Assembly (NCBI RefSeq): GCF_001314875.1
Contig: NZ_LJZS01000001.1
Span: 62,001-126,000 of the forward strand
DNA length: 64,000 nucleotides
Direction: 5' to 3'
DNA from: Halomonas sp. HL-48
GTDB lineage: Bacteria; Pseudomonadota; Gammaproteobacteria; Pseudomonadales; Halomonadaceae
Position numbers and translations under genes: made by a program. Each line of letters begins with the position of its first letter. Position 1 is the first letter of the stretch. Positions 45,248 through 53,884 of the stretch are shown here, one piece after another. The notes under the pieces were generated by a model, which worked only from the letters and a program-made list of their open reading frames with translations, had not been told where the DNA came from and made no database searches.

Positions 45248-45550
45248 ATGCCAAACGATAAACGACAAACGTTATTGGATAGCCTGACCAAAGGGTTCGC
45301 CTACGCCGTTCCCGTTCTGGCCCTGGTCGCCGGTGGCTCAGCAGTGCATGCCGTCTACTCCGACGTCACGACGGAATCCGGTTATTACATGATGGCCGAA
45401 GCTGAGGGTGGGGCCGAAGCTGAGGGTGGGGCCGAAGCTGAGGGTGGGGCCGAAGCTGAGGGTGGAGCTGAAGCCGAGGGTGGAGCTGAAGCCGAGGATG
45501 GAGCTGAAGCCGAAGGTGAGGCCGAGGGTGAAGCTGAAGCCGCCTCATAA
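45248..45550 (+). CDS. Small exported repeat peptide with AEAEGG tail (paralogue 2)
   Basis: A 100-residue relative of the 83-residue peptide at 38235. It has the same leader: basic start, then FAYAVPVLALVAGG (residues 17-30), and the mature part also begins with Asp39 after a possible signal peptide. The tail from residue 50 is made of six-residue AEAEGG units, five perfect and one AEAEDG, then AEAEGEAEGEAEAAS. No Lys, Thr or Cys occurs there. AAAGGAGG precedes the ATG. It sits in the doxX operon, about 7 kb from the ligase gene. Function unknown; it could be a second ligase substrate. Confidence 0.8.
   Translation: MPNDKRQTLLDSLTKGFAYAVPVLALVAGGSAVHAVYSDVTTESGYYMMAEAEGGAEAEGGAEAEGGAEAEGGAEAEGGAEAEDGAEAEGEAEGEAEAAS
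45395..45520 (+). repeat. 18-bp coding tandem repeat (AEAEGG units)
   Basis: Units of GCCGAAGCTGAGGGTGGG begin at 45395, 45413, 45431 and 45449 (the last ending GGA). Three diverged units beginning GCTGAAGCC follow at 45467, 45485 and 45503. The first units are identical in DNA, so the array expanded recently, and in steps of 18 it keeps the frame. Copy number may vary between strains. Confidence 0.9.
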
Positions 45551-45614
45551 CCAGTAACCTACACCGCCCCTGTACACTTATATCTTGCTAGTTTTGCTAG
45601 CTGAGGAGTTGGCT

Positions 45615-45827
45615 ATGCTGATGTGCCGTGAAGCGACGCGCCTGATGTCGTTAAAACAGGATAGATCGCTGACACTACGCGAGAGAGCGGCGCTACGTTT
45701 CCACCTGTCCATGTGCGGCGCCTGCAGAGCGTGCGCACGTCAGTTTGACCTTCTACACACCATTGGTGAACACCATCCGGCGGCGTTGCAAACATCGCAC
45801 ACGTCTGATGATGATCAAAGGCATTAG
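45615..45827 (+). CDS. Zinc-finger (zf-HC2-like) anti-sigma factor
   Basis: A 70-residue protein with the anti-sigma zinc motif HxxxCxxC in RFHLSMCGACRACARQF. It has no membrane segment, so it is a soluble anti-sigma of the ZAS type. GAGGAG precedes the ATG at 45615. As the sigma gene is upstream in the same cluster and site C drives this gene, it would give negative feedback. The partner is inferred from position. Confidence 0.85.
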   Translation: MLMCREATRLMSLKQDRSLTLRERAALRFHLSMCGACRACARQFDLLHTIGEHHPAALQTSHTSDDDQRH

Positions 45828-45837
45828 GAGCAACGCT

Positions 45838-46494
45838 ATGCGCCCATTACACACTGCGGTGGTGATCGCAGGTCTGGTACTCCTTAGCGACTCGGCCCTG
45901 GCCGATATCCGCCTGACGCCCAACCAGATCATGTCCTGGCCCACCCGCAGCTTTGACGGTGAGACCCGCTACGCCATTGTCGAAAAAGATGGGGCGCAGG
46001 TACTCCAAGCTCGTTCGCAGGGGCAGGCGTCGGCACGCTATCTGGAGCGCGAGATCAACCTCGACGAAACACCCTACCTGCATTGGTGCTGGCAGGTAGA
46101 TACCACCTACCAAGGGCTCAATGAGACCACCAAGGCGGGCGACGACTACCCTGCTCGCGTCTATGTGGCACGCAAGACAGGCCTGCTGCCCTGGCAAGTT
46201 CAATCCGTCAACTATGTCTGGTCATCGACGCAGGACGCAGGCAGCACCTGGACCAATGCATTTACCGACCGCGCCGAACTGATGGCCCTGCAAGGCGGCG
46301 CCTCGAAGGTGGGCGAATGGGTTGCCGAGGTACGCGACGTGCGCGCCGACTTTGCCACCTTGTTTGGTGACACAGTAACCACCATCGACGGGGTTGCCTT
46401 GATGAGCGACGGCGACAATTCAGGTAACGATGCCACCGCCTGGTTTTCCCAGCTCGGTTTCTCCGCAAGTGACGAACCACCGAACTGTCCTTGA
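45838..46494 (+). CDS. Exported DUF3047-family protein
   Basis: A 218-residue secreted protein. The signal peptide (AVVIAGLVLLSDSALA) is cleaved before Asp-Ile. The mature domain has the family pattern YLHWCWQVDTTYQGLNET, DDYPARVYVARKTG and SVNYVWSSTQ. Members are conserved periplasmic proteins without a known reaction. TAGGAG fixes the ATG at 45838, 10 bases after the anti-sigma gene, so it is the last gene of the operon. Confidence 0.85.
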   Translation: MRPLHTAVVIAGLVLLSDSALADIRLTPNQIMSWPTRSFDGETRYAIVEKDGAQVLQARSQGQASARYLEREINLDETPYLHWCWQVDTTYQGLNETTKAGDDYPARVYVARKTGLLPWQVQSVNYVWSSTQDAGSTWTNAFTDRAELMALQGGASKVGEWVAEVRDVRADFATLFGDTVTTIDGVALMSDGDNSGNDATAWFSQLGFSASDEPPNCP

Positions 46495-46526
46495 CCCAAC
46501 CGTACTACCGACTCTTCGTATAGTTT

Positions 46527-46555
46527 CTGTACAAATATTTGCAATATATGTACAG
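46527..46555. promoter_or_regulatory. 29-base dyad upstream of the BdlA-like gene
   Basis: CTGTACA (46527-46533) and TGTACAG (46549-46555) bracket an AT-rich centre that is itself nearly symmetrical. It lies 50 bases before the chemoreceptor start, where an operator would be expected. I do not recognise the regulator. Confidence 0.45.
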
Positions 46556-46604
46556 CACGCTATTATTAATTCAAATGAGAATTATAGGGTTGGAGCCTCA
46601 CGCC

Positions 46605-47876
46605 ATGTTTTTAAACGACCGAACTTCACCGATTCGCCAAGCGCTGATGCAGCATACGGCCTGTATTGAGTTCACCTCAACGGGCATTATCAAAACGGCG
46701 AGCCAGCGCTTCCTGGACGCCATGGGCTATCAGCTCAGCGATATCGAAGGTCAGCACCATCGATTGTTCTGTGAGTACGAAGAATCCAACAAACCCGAAT
46801 ATGCAGCTTTCTGGCAAACGCTTGCCCGTGGCGAAAGTATACAAGGCACGTTTAAACGCATTACCGCTGACGGCTCGGACGTATGGCTCGAGGCCAGCTA
46901 CTTCCCCATCCGTAACCGTCGCGGCAAGGTGACAAGCGTGTTTAAAGTGGCCAACGAAATCACCCAGGCCCATCAGGAAGCTGAGCGTAAGAATGCCGTC
47001 TTGCACGCGCTTGAAAGCTCGATGGCCGTCATTGAGTTCACGCCGACAGGCGAGATCCTCAATGCCAATGCCAATTTCGAGCAGGCCATGGGGTATCGTA
47101 ACGAGCAGTTGGTCGGCACCCATCACCGCCGATTCTGCACGGATGCTTTCGATCAGCAGCACCCACGCTTTTGGGAAGAGCTCGCTGGCGGAGAATTCAA
47201 GCAGGGCAAGTTTGAACGGCTGGATGCAAGGGGCAATAGCATCTGGCTAGAGGCCACCTATAACCCCATTGCCGATGCCGAGGGCAATGTCTATAAGGTG
47301 GTTAAGTTTGCCACCGACATTACCTCCGCCGTGGAGGAGGCCAATGCGGCAAAGGAAGCCGTCCTGGCCACGCAGCAGACCTCATCGCAAACCGAACAAA
47401 TCGCTCAAAGTGGGCTATCGCATTTACAGCACGTGCTGGACGACGCCCAACAATCAGCTAAGGCGCTGAAAGAAGCCCAGCAATTGATTGAATCACTTAA
47501 CGAACAGGCGAAAAGCATTAACATGATTACCGGTGCCATCGCCAAGATAGCCAATCAAACCAATCTGCTGTCGCTGAATGCCGCCGTTGAGGCAGCACGC
47601 GCCGGCGAGCAGGGGCGCGGCTTTGCCGTGGTCGCCAATGAAGTCCGGCAACTGGCCAAAGGTTCAAACGATGCCGTGGCCGAGATTACCCGGGTACTGA
47701 AGGATAATAGTGACTTGGTAGACCGCACCACTGAGACCATGAAGCAGGTGATTGACCGCAGCCAGTCCAGCCAGACAAGCATCAGCGAAATTGAAACGAT
47801 CGTGAATGAAATACTGACGGGCTCGCGCAATGTATCGACGTCCATCGATCGGTTAGCGCTTGGAGCTACAGGCTAA
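46605..47876 (+). CDS. Soluble PAS-PAS methyl-accepting chemotaxis protein, BdlA-like
   Basis: A 423-residue cytoplasmic receptor. Two PAS-PAC units (about 10-125 and 130-250) share [14 protein letters not shown] / [14 protein letters not shown] and GQHHRLFC / GTHHRRFC, a sign of domain duplication. The signalling tip reads [20 protein letters not shown], then [18 protein letters not shown]. There are no membrane helices or HAMP domain. This is the layout and length of BdlA, the biofilm dispersion receptor of Pseudomonas aeruginosa (417 residues), so it may tie redox or c-di-GMP state to behaviour. GGAG precedes the start at 46605. Confidence 0.88.
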   Translation: MFLNDRTSPIRQALMQHTACIEFTSTGIIKTASQRFLDAMGYQLSDIEGQHHRLFCEYEESNKPEYAAFWQTLARGESIQGTFKRITADGSDVWLEASYFPIRNRRGKVTSVFKVANEITQAHQEAERKNAVLHALESSMAVIEFTPTGEILNANANFEQAMGYRNEQLVGTHHRRFCTDAFDQQHPRFWEELAGGEFKQGKFERLDARGNSIWLEATYNPIADAEGNVYKVVKFATDITSAVEEANAAKEAVLATQQTSSQTEQIAQSGLSHLQHVLDDAQQSAKALKEAQQLIESLNEQAKSINMITGAIAKIANQTNLLSLNAAVEAARAGEQGRGFAVVANEVRQLAKGSNDAVAEITRVLKDNSDLVDRTTETMKQVIDRSQSSQTSISEIETIVNEILTGSRNVSTSIDRLALGATG

Positions 47877-47994
47877 GCCCGTTGAACCTGGTGGGTCTAT
47901 CGAACAACGCCGTCTTGCGTTTAGACGAAAACGCCATCGCATAATGCGCTGGCGTTGACGTGCTACACCGTTTTTAAAGACTGCTTCTGGGCAA

Positions 47995-48645
47995 TTAACG
48001 CAGCGGCGTCTTACGCAGATACGGCAGGATCGCCTCAAAGTCACCGAATTTCTGCTTGGCGTCTTCATCCGACACGCTGGGCGGAATAATTACATCCTGC
48101 CCTACGGTCCAGTCTGCCGGTGTCGCCACACCGTGCTTGGCCGTGGCTTGCAAGGCATCCAAGGCGCGCAGGATTTCAGCGAAGTTGCGGCCTACGGTCA
48201 TCGGGTAGGTCATGGACAGCTTGAGCTGCTTGTCTGGACCGATGATAAACACCGAGCGAACCGTGGCGCTGTCGGCAGGCGTGCGACCATCCGGCAGGTA
48301 GGCGTCTTCGGGCAACATATCGTAGAGCTTGGACACCTTGAGCCCGTCGTCGGCGATAATCGGAAAGTCAACGTCGCTGCCGCTGACGGTCTTGATATCG
48401 TCGCCCCAGCGCTTGTGGTCTTCGACGCCGTCTACCGAAACGCCGATCACCTTGGTGCCGCGCTTCTTCCATTCCTCGCTGAGCGTGGCGACGGCGCCAA
48501 ACTCGGTCGTGCAGACCGGAGTAAAGTCTTTCGGGTGAGAAAACAGGATCGCCCAGCTATCGCCGATCCAGTCATGGAAGCGGATCGTGCCGTGGCTGGT
48601 TTCAGCCTCGAAATCGGGAACCACTGCATTGATACGTAGTGACAT
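47995..48645 (-). CDS. 1-Cys peroxiredoxin (Prx6 type)
   Basis: A 216-residue thiol peroxidase. The peroxidatic cysteine is Cys45 in FSHPKDFTPVCTTEFG, and the extended C-terminal arm (about 165-216) with RALDALQATAKHGV is typical of the Prx6 group. It lacks an obvious resolving cysteine. AGGAGG precedes the ATG. It stands alone, convergent with the chemoreceptor gene. Confidence 0.93.
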   Translation of the reverse strand: MSLRINAVVPDFEAETSHGTIRFHDWIGDSWAILFSHPKDFTPVCTTEFGAVATLSEEWKKRGTKVIGVSVDGVEDHKRWGDDIKTVSGSDVDFPIIADDGLKVSKLYDMLPEDAYLPDGRTPADSATVRSVFIIGPDKQLKLSMTYPMTVGRNFAEILRALDALQATAKHGVATPADWTVGQDVIIPPSVSDEDAKQKFGDFEAILPYLRKTPLR

Positions 48646-48756
48646 GCTTTCCTCCTGTGGGTCAAAACACCCTAATGCCTTATGCGTCTTTCAGACCCTT
48701 CACTATAGAACATAAAGTGCTAAGCAAGCCAATCCCAAACCGGCTAATTACCCCAT

Positions 48757-48787
48757 AAAAATGCCCACCGCCAAACAGGGCGTGGGC
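48757..48787 (-). terminator. Terminator after the CNNM/CorC-like gene
   Basis: On the minus strand GCCCACGCCC...GGCGGTGGGC folds into a nine-pair stem with one bulge, followed by ATTTTTATGG. It lies 26 bases past the stop codon. Confidence 0.75.
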
Positions 48788-48813
48788 AATGGTTCGCTGG
48801 ACCGGTGTACCAA

Positions 48814-49866
48814 TTAGGTGCCGTCAGGCCCTGCCGGCTTTGGATCCCCTTTATTTTCACGCTTGACCCGCTTGAGCCACACTTGCTTGGCGTAGCTGCG
48901 CAGGTTATCGACATTGTCGGTCTCGTCGACAATGTCCTGCCCCAGAATCGTTTCGATGATATCTTCCAGGGTGATCAGGCCAACAAAGGTCCCGTGCTCA
49001 TCGTAGATGACCCGCATGTGCAGCCGGTCATGCAACATCGACGCAAACACTTGCTCGACATTGTGCGAAACATCCACGCTTGCGATTGGGTGCATCAGTT
49101 CCTTCATGGTTTTGGTTTCGTCGGCGTGGTACATGTCGGCTTTGTGCACATAGCCAAATGCCTGCTCGCCGTTATCCATTACCGGAAAACGGGTGAATGG
49201 CGCATCGCCGTATTGCTCGTCGAATTCCGCCACCGTCAAATGTGGCAGCACTGTCTGGGTGACAGTACGCGGCGTCATCGCCTCGTTAACCGAGATGTCA
49301 TGCAGGTTGAGCATGTTGACGATGGTGCGTGTTTCATCGGCATCCAGCACTTTCTCTTCGAGCCCTACCCGCGCCAGCACCTTGATCTCATCACGCAGGT
49401 CGACATCATGCTCGGACTTGCCCAGGCGACGGGTGATTTGTTCGGACATCCAGATGAACGGCAGCAGAATAATGATCATTGGCTTGAGAAAGCGCGGCAG
49501 CAGCGGCGATAGCCCGCGCCAGTAGGTGGCACCGATGGTTTTCGGGATGATTTCGGAAAGCACCAGGATCAACATGGTCATCACCGCTGACACGATACCG
49601 ATCGACGACTCCCCGAACACCACGGCAGCCTGCGCCCCGACCGCGGTCGCCCCGACGGTGTGCGCAATGGTATTAAGGGTAAGAATGGCCGCAAGCGGGC
49701 GGTCAATATTGTCTTTTAACTTTGTCAGCGACGCGTGAAGTTTTGGCTTATCTTCTTTCTGCTTGGCGATATAGCTGGGAGTGATCGAAAGCAGCGCGGC
49801 TTCAAGAACAGAGCACATAAACGAAAGTGCAATTGAAACCGTAGCGATAATAATGAGTAGGACCAT
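48814..49866 (-). CDS. CNNM/CorC-family membrane protein (DUF21 + CBS pair)
   Basis: A 350-residue protein. The DUF21 (CNNM) membrane domain is at about 1-140, with SFMCSVLEAALLSITPSYI and VLSEIIPKTIGATYWRGL. A CBS pair follows (about 195-320, MTPRTVTQTVLPHLTVAEF and GTFVGLITLEDIIETILG). The CorC/HlyC C-terminal domain of longer relatives is missing. Such proteins export or sense Mg2+, and the bacterial family was once called hemolysin C. Substrate not proven here. Confidence 0.88.
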   Translation of the reverse strand: MVLLIIIATVSIALSFMCSVLEAALLSITPSYIAKQKEDKPKLHASLTKLKDNIDRPLAAILTLNTIAHTVGATAVGAQAAVVFGESSIGIVSAVMTMLILVLSEIIPKTIGATYWRGLSPLLPRFLKPMIIILLPFIWMSEQITRRLGKSEHDVDLRDEIKVLARVGLEEKVLDADETRTIVNMLNLHDISVNEAMTPRTVTQTVLPHLTVAEFDEQYGDAPFTRFPVMDNGEQAFGYVHKADMYHADETKTMKELMHPIASVDVSHNVEQVFASMLHDRLHMRVIYDEHGTFVGLITLEDIIETILGQDIVDETDNVDNLRSYAKQVWLKRVKRENKGDPKPAGPDGT

Positions 49867-50075
49867 GGGAACCTAGGGTAATGGATGATCAAGCGTTTAT
49901 AGGGGCACGATAGGGCAATGTCAATGAAGCGTTCGGCATATTATTGGAGGATGAGTTGATAGCCCGTTGGTTCAACCCTTGATCGCCACCATGACGCGTA
50001 TTTTGCCGTCCTGATCCAGGACCTATAGTATCACGTACGGTAAACCTCCTACGGGCCATCCAACGATAGGACAAC

Positions 50076-52046
50076 ATGCGATCGACTTCGCCGCGCCTTT
50101 ACCTGCGTCTGTTATTGGCCGTGACACTGCCGTTATGCCTGGTGACTTCTACGTTACTGCCTGTGCTCTACATGGACATGGAGACGCGCCTGGATGGCGT
50201 GCGGGCTGAAGCCAAGGCCATTTTGAGGGTTGGCGAAGACACCCTGACGCGTGACATCAATGAAACGCTCAACTACGCGCTCGCCATCGCCGAAATGCCG
50301 GCGCTTCAGCAGCGGCTGGAAGACCGTTCTCCGGTTGATGAGGCTGGCCTGTCGTCCCGAGCCCCGACGCAACTCGACGATTTTTTAAATACGTTCATTC
50401 ATCATACGCCGCGCTACAGCAAGCTGGTTCTCATCGATAATGAAGGTAATGAAATGCTTCGCGCTCCGCAAGACACCGGGGCCGAACCACACCAGGGCAG
50501 ACGTAATCACGCCCACACGGATTACTTCAAAAGCGCCTCCAAGCTATTCCCGCGAGATATCTATCTATCGCCGCCGGGGCGCAACCTGCAATATGAGCAG
50601 TTAAGCGGCGACGCCATTCCCGTCGTCAATATCGCCACCCCTTTTTTCAATAGCCAGCGCGAGCGCAAGGGTGTCGTGCTGCTCAGCCTCAATTGGCAGT
50701 ATTTGACACAGTCGCTTTACCAGTCCATGCAGGTAAACCCCCAGGCCGGAGTCTTGCTCGTCGATGCACTGGGTGGCTGGCTATTAACCCAAGGCCTCCC
50801 TCAGCTTCCTTACTTATCGTTCGGCGATAATTACGCCTCTGCCGCTCCGACCCCATGGAGCGAGCTGTCGGGCACGCTTGAAGGCGACATCAACCTTGAA
50901 GGCAGCCTGCTCCACTTTCAGACGGAAGACATCCGTACCAAGTTCTACAACAGCCTGGCAGGGCGGATCTTCAGCACCGATGATACGCTTCCCTGGGTCA
51001 TGGGAGTGAGCTTGCCGACGCCCAGCTGGCAGTCGTTGTTGGAGGAAGAAACGTCGGTACTATGGTTCTTGGGACTCATTTATGTCATAGCCGTCGCGTT
51101 TGGTGTGTACTGGGCGTTCAGCAGCCACCAGCAGCGCAAGCTACGCCAACATGCCCAGCAGCAGGCCGCTGAGGTGCGCGGTCTGTATGAAAATGCTCCC
51201 TGTGGTTATCATTCGCTGAATGCAGACGGCATCGTCATCAAAATGAACCAGACCGAGCTTCACTGGCTGGGGCTTAAGGCCGATGAGGTCATAGGCCAGC
51301 TTCGCTACCGCGATGTCATCTCACCCGACACCCAGGACGCCTTCGATGCTGCCTTTGCACAGGTCATCGTCGGCCAGCAGGGCGAGGCGGAGTGCACGTT
51401 GCTGACGCGCCACGGCGACCAGCGCCATGTGGTCATACAGGCCTGCGGTTATCACCAACGGGGCGGTTTCGTCTATTCGCGCGCCACCGTGTTCGACCTG
51501 ACCGAGCGCAAGCAACTTGAGGAAAAGTTGCTTGCCCAGGCGATGACCGATCCGCTCACCGGGGTGTTCAACCGGCGCTACCTGCAGTCCCAGGCCGCCA
51601 TCGAGATCTCGCGCGGGCTCCGGCACAGCACGCCGCTTTCATTGATTGCCATTGATATCGATCATTTCAAGCGGATCAACGACGAATACGGACATGATGC
51701 GGGCGATGAAGTACTGAAACGCTTTACCTCGGTCGTCAGTGGACTGCTGCGCCAGGAAGATCTGCTGTGCCGGGTAGGCGGCGAAGAGTTTGCGATTCTT
51801 TTGCCCAACACGGACATTTCCAAGGCAGAGCAGATCGCGGAGCGCATTCGAGCTACCATCGACACCCACGAGATGACGATTGAACTCGAGGGCATTCACC
51901 AGACGCTACATATTACCGCGTCTTTCGGCGTCACCCATGTGGCGTTGAACGAAACCAGCTTGAAAGCCGCTCTCAAGCGTGCCGACAAAAGCCTGTATGA
52001 AGCCAAGGAGAACGGGCGGAATCGTATTGTGGTGAAAGATAGTTAA
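50076..52046 (+). CDS. Membrane sensor diguanylate cyclase (periplasmic sensor-PAS-GGDEF)
   Basis: A 656-residue protein. One membrane helix near the N-terminus (YLRLLLAVTLPLCLVTSTLL) and a second at about 325-350 (FLGLIYVIAVAFGVYWAF) enclose a periplasmic sensor of about 290 residues, Cache-like in size. A PAS domain (about 365-480) and a GGDEF domain follow. The active site is RVGGEEFAILLP near residue 568, and an inhibitory site RQED lies five residues before GGEEF, so the cyclase should be active and feedback-inhibited. AGGACAAC precedes the ATG. Confidence 0.92.
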   Translation: MRSTSPRLYLRLLLAVTLPLCLVTSTLLPVLYMDMETRLDGVRAEAKAILRVGEDTLTRDINETLNYALAIAEMPALQQRLEDRSPVDEAGLSSRAPTQLDDFLNTFIHHTPRYSKLVLIDNEGNEMLRAPQDTGAEPHQGRRNHAHTDYFKSASKLFPRDIYLSPPGRNLQYEQLSGDAIPVVNIATPFFNSQRERKGVVLLSLNWQYLTQSLYQSMQVNPQAGVLLVDALGGWLLTQGLPQLPYLSFGDNYASAAPTPWSELSGTLEGDINLEGSLLHFQTEDIRTKFYNSLAGRIFSTDDTLPWVMGVSLPTPSWQSLLEEETSVLWFLGLIYVIAVAFGVYWAFSSHQQRKLRQHAQQQAAEVRGLYENAPCGYHSLNADGIVIKMNQTELHWLGLKADEVIGQLRYRDVISPDTQDAFDAAFAQVIVGQQGEAECTLLTRHGDQRHVVIQACGYHQRGGFVYSRATVFDLTERKQLEEKLLAQAMTDPLTGVFNRRYLQSQAAIEISRGLRHSTPLSLIAIDIDHFKRINDEYGHDAGDEVLKRFTSVVSGLLRQEDLLCRVGGEEFAILLPNTDISKAEQIAERIRATIDTHEMTIELEGIHQTLHITASFGVTHVALNETSLKAALKRADKSLYEAKENGRNRIVVKDS

Positions 52047-52132
52047 CGGTTCCGCTGTGGCTGGCTTGTGTATGTTAACAAACGCAAACGGCCAGCCCCT
52101 CAGAACAAGAAAAATACAGCATCGAGACCCTA

Positions 52133-52933
52133 TCAAATCACCCGCTTGCGAATCTGTGACGACAGCTGCTCAAAGCCGATGACCGCGACCAGAATCACCA
52201 GAATAATGGTCAACGCTTCATCATAGTTGAACAACCGCATGGCAGCAGCCAGTTCCACGCCAATGCCACCAGCTCCCACCAACCCCAATGTCACGGCAGA
52301 ACGGAGAGCTTTTTCGACGCTGTAGAGGCTGGTCGCCGTCATGGATGCAAAGGTTTCGGGCAGGATAGCACCACCAATAACAGAAAGACGCCCGGCCCCC
52401 GTGGCGGTTAGCGCATCCGAAGGGCCTGGGTGAACTTCCTCGATTCGCTCAGAGAAAAAGCGAGCGGCAAATCCGATGGTATCGATCATGATCGCCAGTA
52501 CACCAGCCATTGGTCCCAACCCCACGGCGACAACAAAAATCAGCGCCCAGATAAGGTCTGGAATTGTCCGCATGGTGGCAATCATCAGCTTGACGACATT
52601 ACGTACCCATGGCGATGGCGTGGTATTGCGTGCCGCCAACAGAGCAAAGGGCAGGCTTAGAATGACGCCAACGACCACCCCCACGATGGCAATATTGAGC
52701 GTTTCAAACATGGCCCAGGCAATGGTGTCGAAGTCTTTAAGATTGGGGGGAAATGCGCGGCCAATAAAGTGAGTAAGATTCACCGCCCCCTTCAATAGCC
52801 TTTCCAGGGTGATCTCTGTCGCCATTACTCCCTGAACGAATAACGCGATGAAAATAATCGCCAATCCCCACGCAAAGGGGGAAGGCGCTCGAAAACGTGG
52901 CGGCATATTGGCCATAAAACGCTTAGATTGCAT
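52133..52933 (-). CDS. phnE: Phosphonate/phosphite-type ABC transporter permease (PhnE-like)
   Basis: Inner-membrane permease of 266 residues with about six helices. The EAA-type loop lies near the middle-C-terminal part (DALTATGAGRLSVIGGAILP). GAGGGGAA fixes the start at 52933, 13 bases after phnC. Together with phnC and phnD it forms a complete importer for phosphonate, phosphite or a related P compound. None of the breakdown genes (phnG-M, ptxD, phnX) is in the window. Confidence 0.88.
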   Translation of the reverse strand: MQSKRFMANMPPRFRAPSPFAWGLAIIFIALFVQGVMATEITLERLLKGAVNLTHFIGRAFPPNLKDFDTIAWAMFETLNIAIVGVVVGVILSLPFALLAARNTTPSPWVRNVVKLMIATMRTIPDLIWALIFVVAVGLGPMAGVLAIMIDTIGFAARFFSERIEEVHPGPSDALTATGAGRLSVIGGAILPETFASMTATSLYSVEKALRSAVTLGLVGAGGIGVELAAAMRLFNYDEALTIILVILVAVIGFEQLSSQIRKRVI

Positions 52934-52946
52934 GGAAAAATTCCCC

Positions 52947-53750
52947 TCAGGCCGCTGTGACCGCTTGCTCAACGGACGACTGACGTGGCTGGCTGTCGAC
53001 TCTTACGTCGCCTTGGTAAAGTTGCCGCATGGTTTCGATGTCGATGGAGGTGCGCGGCCCGTCAAGCTCAATGCGGCCCGCTTTCATGCCTAAGATTCTG
53101 TCCCCGTAGGCACTTGCCAGCTCTAGCTGATGAAGAGAGCATAGAACGGTAAGCTTTCGTTCCTGAACGACTTCTATTAAAAGATCCATGATTTCGCCGC
53201 CGGCTTTTGGGTCCAGGCTGGCAACCGGTTCGTCTGCGATAACAATGTCGGCGTTTTGCATGAGGGTACGGGCAATGGCGACTCGCTGTTGTTGCCCACC
53301 CGACAGCTGTCGACAGTTAAAGCTCGCCTTATCTTCAAGCCCAACACGGGCTAAACAGCTCATCGCACGCGTGCGCATCTCATCACTGGCCAGGGGTGAT
53401 AAGGTTTGCAGCAATCCAAACCGCTTTTCGCCCATCGCGCCGTTTAATACATTTTGAAAAACGCTCACGTTTTGAACCAGATTAAACTGCTGAAAAACAA
53501 CCCCCACACGGCGACGCACGTTTCTCAACTCTTTTCTAGACGAACCCTCAAGTGACGTTCCGTTAACTTTAATCTGACCACTATCGGGTTTAGTCAAGCC
53601 GTTCAAGCAGCGTATCAGTGTCGACTTTCCGCAACCGTTAGCACCTAATAAAATAACGCACTCACCTTCCTCGATTGAAAAATCAATACCCCTTAATACG
53701 TGGGTAGTGCCATAGTGTTTATGCAACCCACTCACATTAATGACGCTCAT
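52947..53750 (-). CDS. phnC: Phosphonate/phosphite-type ABC transporter ATPase (PhnC-like)
   Basis: A 267-residue ABC ATPase. Walker A is LGANGCGKSTLIRCL, the signature is LSGGQQQRVAIARTLM, Walker B is DIVIADEPVASLD, and the H-loop is VLCSLHQLELA. The family marker NVLNGAMGEKRFGLLQTL matches PhnC. AGAGG precedes the ATG. It is separated from phnD upstream by a hairpin with a U run, which would lower its expression relative to the binding protein. Confidence 0.93.
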   Translation of the reverse strand: MSVINVSGLHKHYGTTHVLRGIDFSIEEGECVILLGANGCGKSTLIRCLNGLTKPDSGQIKVNGTSLEGSSRKELRNVRRRVGVVFQQFNLVQNVSVFQNVLNGAMGEKRFGLLQTLSPLASDEMRTRAMSCLARVGLEDKASFNCRQLSGGQQQRVAIARTLMQNADIVIADEPVASLDPKAGGEIMDLLIEVVQERKLTVLCSLHQLELASAYGDRILGMKAGRIELDGPRTSIDIETMRQLYQGDVRVDSQPRQSSVEQAVTAA

Positions 53751-53804
53751 TGCGGTACCTCTTTGCCTACTACAATACTATTAAATAATCAGTTTCTACC
53801 GCCT

Positions 53805-53834
53805 CAAAATAAAAATGGCACTTCCATGTGCCAT
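53805..53834 (-). terminator. Intercistronic attenuator between phnD and phnC
   Basis: On the minus strand ATGGCAC and GTGCCAT pair in a 7-bp stem around a six-base loop, followed by TTTTTATTTTG. Placed after the binding-protein gene and before the ATPase gene, it should let only some transcripts continue. Confidence 0.8.
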
Positions 53835-53884
53835 AAAGAAACAGTAAGTGAGAAACTACTTTTACAGATACACATCAAGGCCGC

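Noticed and set aside
45395-45520. Regular 18-bp repeats that could be taken for a CRISPR array
   Set aside because: The units are directly adjacent with no spacers, keep the frame and encode AEAEGG. No cas gene is present.
44050-46494. A bufferin (copper-binding RiPP) operon
   Set aside because: ECF sigma, DoxX and a small exported peptide are present as in such operons. But the peptide has no cysteine and there are no DUF692 or DUF2063 genes, so the product must differ.
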